Of a stretch of DNA of 8,241 nucleotides, positions 6,431 to 8,241 are shown piece after piece; position 1 is the first letter of the stretch, and every line of letters begins with the position of its first letter. The translations under genes were made by a program, and so were the position numbers. Origin of the DNA: Bacteroidota bacterium. Lineage in GTDB: Bacteria > Bacteroidota > Ignavibacteria > SZUA-365. A model generated the notes under the pieces. That model did no database searches. It was not told the origin of the DNA and worked only from the letters and a program-made list of their open reading frames with translations. The stretch lies in contig JAGTUZ010000107.1 in the NCBI GenBank assembly GCA_018224415.1, forward strand, positions 1 through 8,241, in the 5' to 3' direction.

Positions 6431-7747
6431 TCATTCCCGCGCACGGTCGCTGCTGTTCCGGTGTGCCACATCCGCATGGGCGTAGAAATCAGGGCAATCG
6501 CCGCGCCGCCACTGCGTGTACACGCGCCGCGAGAGATCCTCGTCCAGAGGCAGCACCTCGCTGCCGCTGGCCACGCGCAGCGCGTGGATGTCGCGTGCGC
6601 AGGTCTCGCAGAGCCAGCGGTCGCCGGGGATGTCGAACACCTCGCGCATGCGCCGGTAGATGTCGTCGAAGTCTTCCCGCTGGACATTGCCGAAGGAGAT
6701 GTTGAGGAACTCGCATGGCTGCACGTCGCCCTTGGCGTTGATGTAGAAACGATCGGTGCCTCCAGCGGTGCAACCGAACTGGTCAGCGCGTTCGTCGTGG
6801 ATCTGCGCGGCGATGAACGGATAGTTGCGGTAGCGCCTTTCGTTGTTGTAGCGGCGGACCAGCCCTTCGACATGCGCGAGATCCGCATCCGAAAACCGTT
6901 CGAGGTCACTGCCCAGCCAGGCGCCCGAGGGTTTGGGCTTGATGAGCTGGATGATGGTCACACCGAGGGATCGCGTCAGTTCCAGCAGACGCTCGAAGGT
7001 GCCGTCGTAAAAGGCCGGCCGCAGCAGGCAGCTGTTGACCGCGATGTCGATGCCCGCCTCGCGGCAGTGCCTCATGCCCTCGATCATCGTGTCCCACGCA
7101 TGCGGACGCCCCATGAAGCGGTTGACCGTTTCCGGGTCGGGGGAGTGCAGGGAGAACATCACGCCCTTCATCCCCAGCGCGCGCAGCGTGCGCAGGCGTT
7201 CGGCCGTGATTCCGTCACCGGTGGAGTTGACCCATATTTCCCCGGTCCCGACCGCAGCGCAGACCGCCTCCAGCCTGTCGTAGGCGAGGAATGGATCGCC
7301 GCCTTCGATGTTGAAGAAGGCGACTCCCATGGCGTCAAGACGACGCACGACGTCGACAAGCAGGTCGATGGGCAGGTCCGTTCCCCTGTCGTGCTTCTGG
7401 TAGCAGTGCTCGCAGCGAAACCGGCAGGCCTTGGTCACCGACAGGAGTACCGATATGCAGGGCTGCTTTCTGCCCACAGTGGCGACCTTCGAACAGGCCT
7501 TGTAAAACGCCTTCGACGGAAAGCCCGGCACGTAGAGGTTGATCTTGGTCGTGCCACTGGTGGTGACGTACTTGTTGTCACACATTTTCGAGAGGAAATA
7601 CAGTAGTCGCTCGAGAAAGCCGGGGAAGACCCGCGCGGGCATGCGCCCGGCGATGACCTCGCCGAGGAAATGGGCGAACACGCGGAGCTTGATGTACTGG
7701 TTCAGCAGTGAGCGGCGGATTCCGATATGGAAGGTGGCGGTGTTCAT
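6431..7747 (-). CDS. Radical SAM enzyme with SPASM/twitch-like C-terminus
   Basis: This 438-residue enzyme uses a 4Fe-4S cluster and S-adenosylmethionine to start radical chemistry. The cluster motif CxxxCxxC is Cys108-Cys112-Cys115 (SVTKACRFRCEHCYQKHD). It is followed by the SAM-contacting EGGDPF (148-153) and strands VNSTGDG and VMFSLHS typical of the barrel. The C-terminus has Cys326 (FGCTAGG), FYINAKGDVQPC (334-345) with Cys345, then FGN (352-354) and LCETC with Cys380 and Cys383. This is the arrangement of SPASM or twitch auxiliary-cluster domains. About 100 residues precede the cluster motif, with an Arg-rich helical start and LYVPGFPSKAFY (71-82). SPASM enzymes often modify peptides, but no precursor peptide is seen here, so a lipid or small-molecule substrate is possible. 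The start at 7745-7747 has GAGG six bases upstream; residues further upstream in the frame overlap the SDR gene and look non-coding. Confidence 0.9.
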   Translation of the reverse strand: MNTATFHIGIRRSLLNQYIKLRVFAHFLGEVIAGRMPARVFPGFLERLLYFLSKMCDNKYVTTSGTTKINLYVPGFPSKAFYKACSKVATVGRKQPCISVLLSVTKACRFRCEHCYQKHDRGTDLPIDLLVDVVRRLDAMGVAFFNIEGGDPFLAYDRLEAVCAAVGTGEIWVNSTGDGITAERLRTLRALGMKGVMFSLHSPDPETVNRFMGRPHAWDTMIEGMRHCREAGIDIAVNSCLLRPAFYDGTFERLLELTRSLGVTIIQLIKPKPSGAWLGSDLERFSDADLAHVEGLVRRYNNERRYRNYPFIAAQIHDERADQFGCTAGGTDRFYINAKGDVQPCEFLNISFGNVQREDFDDIYRRMREVFDIPGDRWLCETCARDIHALRVASGSEVLPLDEDLSRRVYTQWRRGDCPDFYAHADVAHRNSSDRARE

Positions 7748-7753
7748 GGGAGA

Positions 7754-7757
7754 CCTC
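7754..7757 (-). promoter_or_regulatory. Ribosome binding site GAGG
   Basis: CGAGG on the minus strand (GAGG core) lies six bases before the ATG at 7745-7747. It supports MNTATFHIG as the true N-terminus of the radical SAM protein, rather than in-frame starts up to 8017 that would overlap the upstream SDR gene. The 47-base gap 7748-7794 shows no clear promoter or terminator. Confidence 0.6.
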
Positions 7758-7794
7758 GTGACATATCGCATCATGGAAGAGAGCGTCCCGAGCC

Positions 7795-8241
7795 TTACAG
7801 CAGGCCGCGCTCCCGGTACCATGCCACGGTCCGGCGTATGCTTTCCGGCCACGGCGTTGTCGGAACAAAGTCGAGGAGCAACCGGGCTTTTTCTCCGGAA
7901 TACTCGATGTTGTCGTAAAAGGTGTTCGCCACCGCGCGGGTGAGCATTGGCGGACGTTTCGCGCGCACGGCGAGGGCCGCGGCCTCCATCAGCAGCGCGG
8001 GGGGATAGACGAGCCATTTCGGCAGCAGGCGAGGGGGACGAATGCCCGCCTCGCCGCAGAAGGTCGCGAGCAGTTCGCGCATCGATACGGGAGTCCGGTC
8101 ACAGGCGATGAAGCGTTGGACGTCCGGCAGTCCTGCCTCGGCGACGCGGAAATACAGGCGCGCGAGATCGCCTGCGTAGATCGTGTGGAAGCGGTTTGAA
8201 GCGGATCCCGGAAAGAAGGGCAGTCCCGACCGCAGCGTGCG
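7795..8241 (-). CDS. Extended SDR, NAD-dependent epimerase/dehydratase-type, C-terminal part
   Basis: The frame is open through the right edge of the window, so only the last 148 residues are present, ending at TAA (7795-7797). The visible part begins RTLRSGLPFFPG and continues with NRFHTIYAGDLARLYFRVAE, which is the substrate-side motif of extended SDR enzymes (family form: HVDDLA followed by a helix). Then come RFIACDRTPVSMRELL, LLPKWLVYPPALL, the KARLLLDFVP segment and the typical end TVAWYRERGLL. The NAD-binding GxxGxxG and the catalytic YxxxK lie outside the window. The internal ATG at 8080-8082 is not the start, because the homologous sequence continues upstream of it. Members of this group include sugar epimerases, 3-beta-hydroxysteroid-type dehydrogenases, HpnA and the bacterial ceramide reductase CerR. 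Next to an oxoamine synthase and a lipid kinase, a ketone-reducing role in lipid synthesis is a fair inference. Confidence 0.88.
   Translation of the reverse strand, partial: RTLRSGLPFFPGSASNRFHTIYAGDLARLYFRVAEAGLPDVQRFIACDRTPVSMRELLATFCGEAGIRPPRLLPKWLVYPPALLMEAAALAVRAKRPPMLTRAVANTFYDNIEYSGEKARLLLDFVPTTPWPESIRRTVAWYRERGLL

Noticed and set aside
6461..7606. Plus-strand open frame opposite the radical SAM gene (381 codons)
   Set aside because: It is antisense to a protein with intact CxxxCxxC and C-terminal cysteine motifs, and its translation matches nothing recognisable.
7748..8017. N-terminal extension of the radical SAM frame to 8017
   Set aside because: It overlaps the conserved C-terminus of the SDR enzyme and has non-protein-like composition; the start at 7747 has its own ribosome site.

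Overview
This is a GC-rich bacterial window dominated by one long minus-strand gene set (about 8241 down to 544) and the 3' end of a plus-strand gene at the left edge. The genes are densely packed with few gaps. The organism cannot be named from the sequence. A repeat protein of the YwqK/MORN-variant type and a PDZ-like plus 7TM receptor module suggest an environmental Gram-negative, possibly of the Bacteroidota/Chlorobiota-Ignavibacteria side or a deltaproteobacterial-type lineage, but this is a weak guess.

Layout from right to left, which is the direction of transcription: the C-terminal half of an extended-SDR NAD-dependent epimerase/dehydratase-type enzyme (7795-8241, cut by the window edge); a radical SAM protein with a SPASM/twitch-like C-terminal cysteine set (6431-7747); a UbiA-family membrane prenyltransferase (5405-6427); an old-yellow-enzyme-family flavin oxidoreductase with a C-terminal cysteine cluster (4188-5402); a PLP-dependent alpha-oxoamine synthase of the BioF/KBL/serine palmitoyltransferase family (2969-4174); a diacylglycerol/sphingosine-kinase-family lipid kinase (2008-2967); a membrane protein that looks like the sensor half of a PDZ-7TM receptor with no output domain (975-1988); and a 120-residue protein I do not recognise (544-906). 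Stop and start codons from the radical SAM gene to the lipid kinase are 1 to 13 bases apart, so these five genes are almost certainly one transcript. The SDR gene (47-base gap) and the membrane gene (19-base gap) probably belong too.

The enzyme combination looks like a specialised lipid pathway. An alpha-oxoamine synthase condenses an acyl thioester with an amino acid, an SDR could reduce the resulting ketone, and a DAGK-family kinase could phosphorylate the alcohol. That trio parallels bacterial sphingolipid synthesis (Spt, CerR, ceramide kinase). The UbiA prenyltransferase, radical SAM enzyme and ene-reductase-like flavoprotein are not part of that known route. They suggest a modified, perhaps isoprenoid-containing or otherwise tailored, amino lipid. 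The individual families are clear; the pathway is inference.

On the left, the plus-strand gene (1-459) encodes six 24-residue MORN-variant repeats and converges on the minus-strand cluster. The 84-base space between them holds a perfect 19-base tandem duplication with palindromic cores and weak hairpin potential. No RNA genes, CRISPR arrays, insertion sequences or attachment sites were seen, and no stretch over 300 bases is without a gene.
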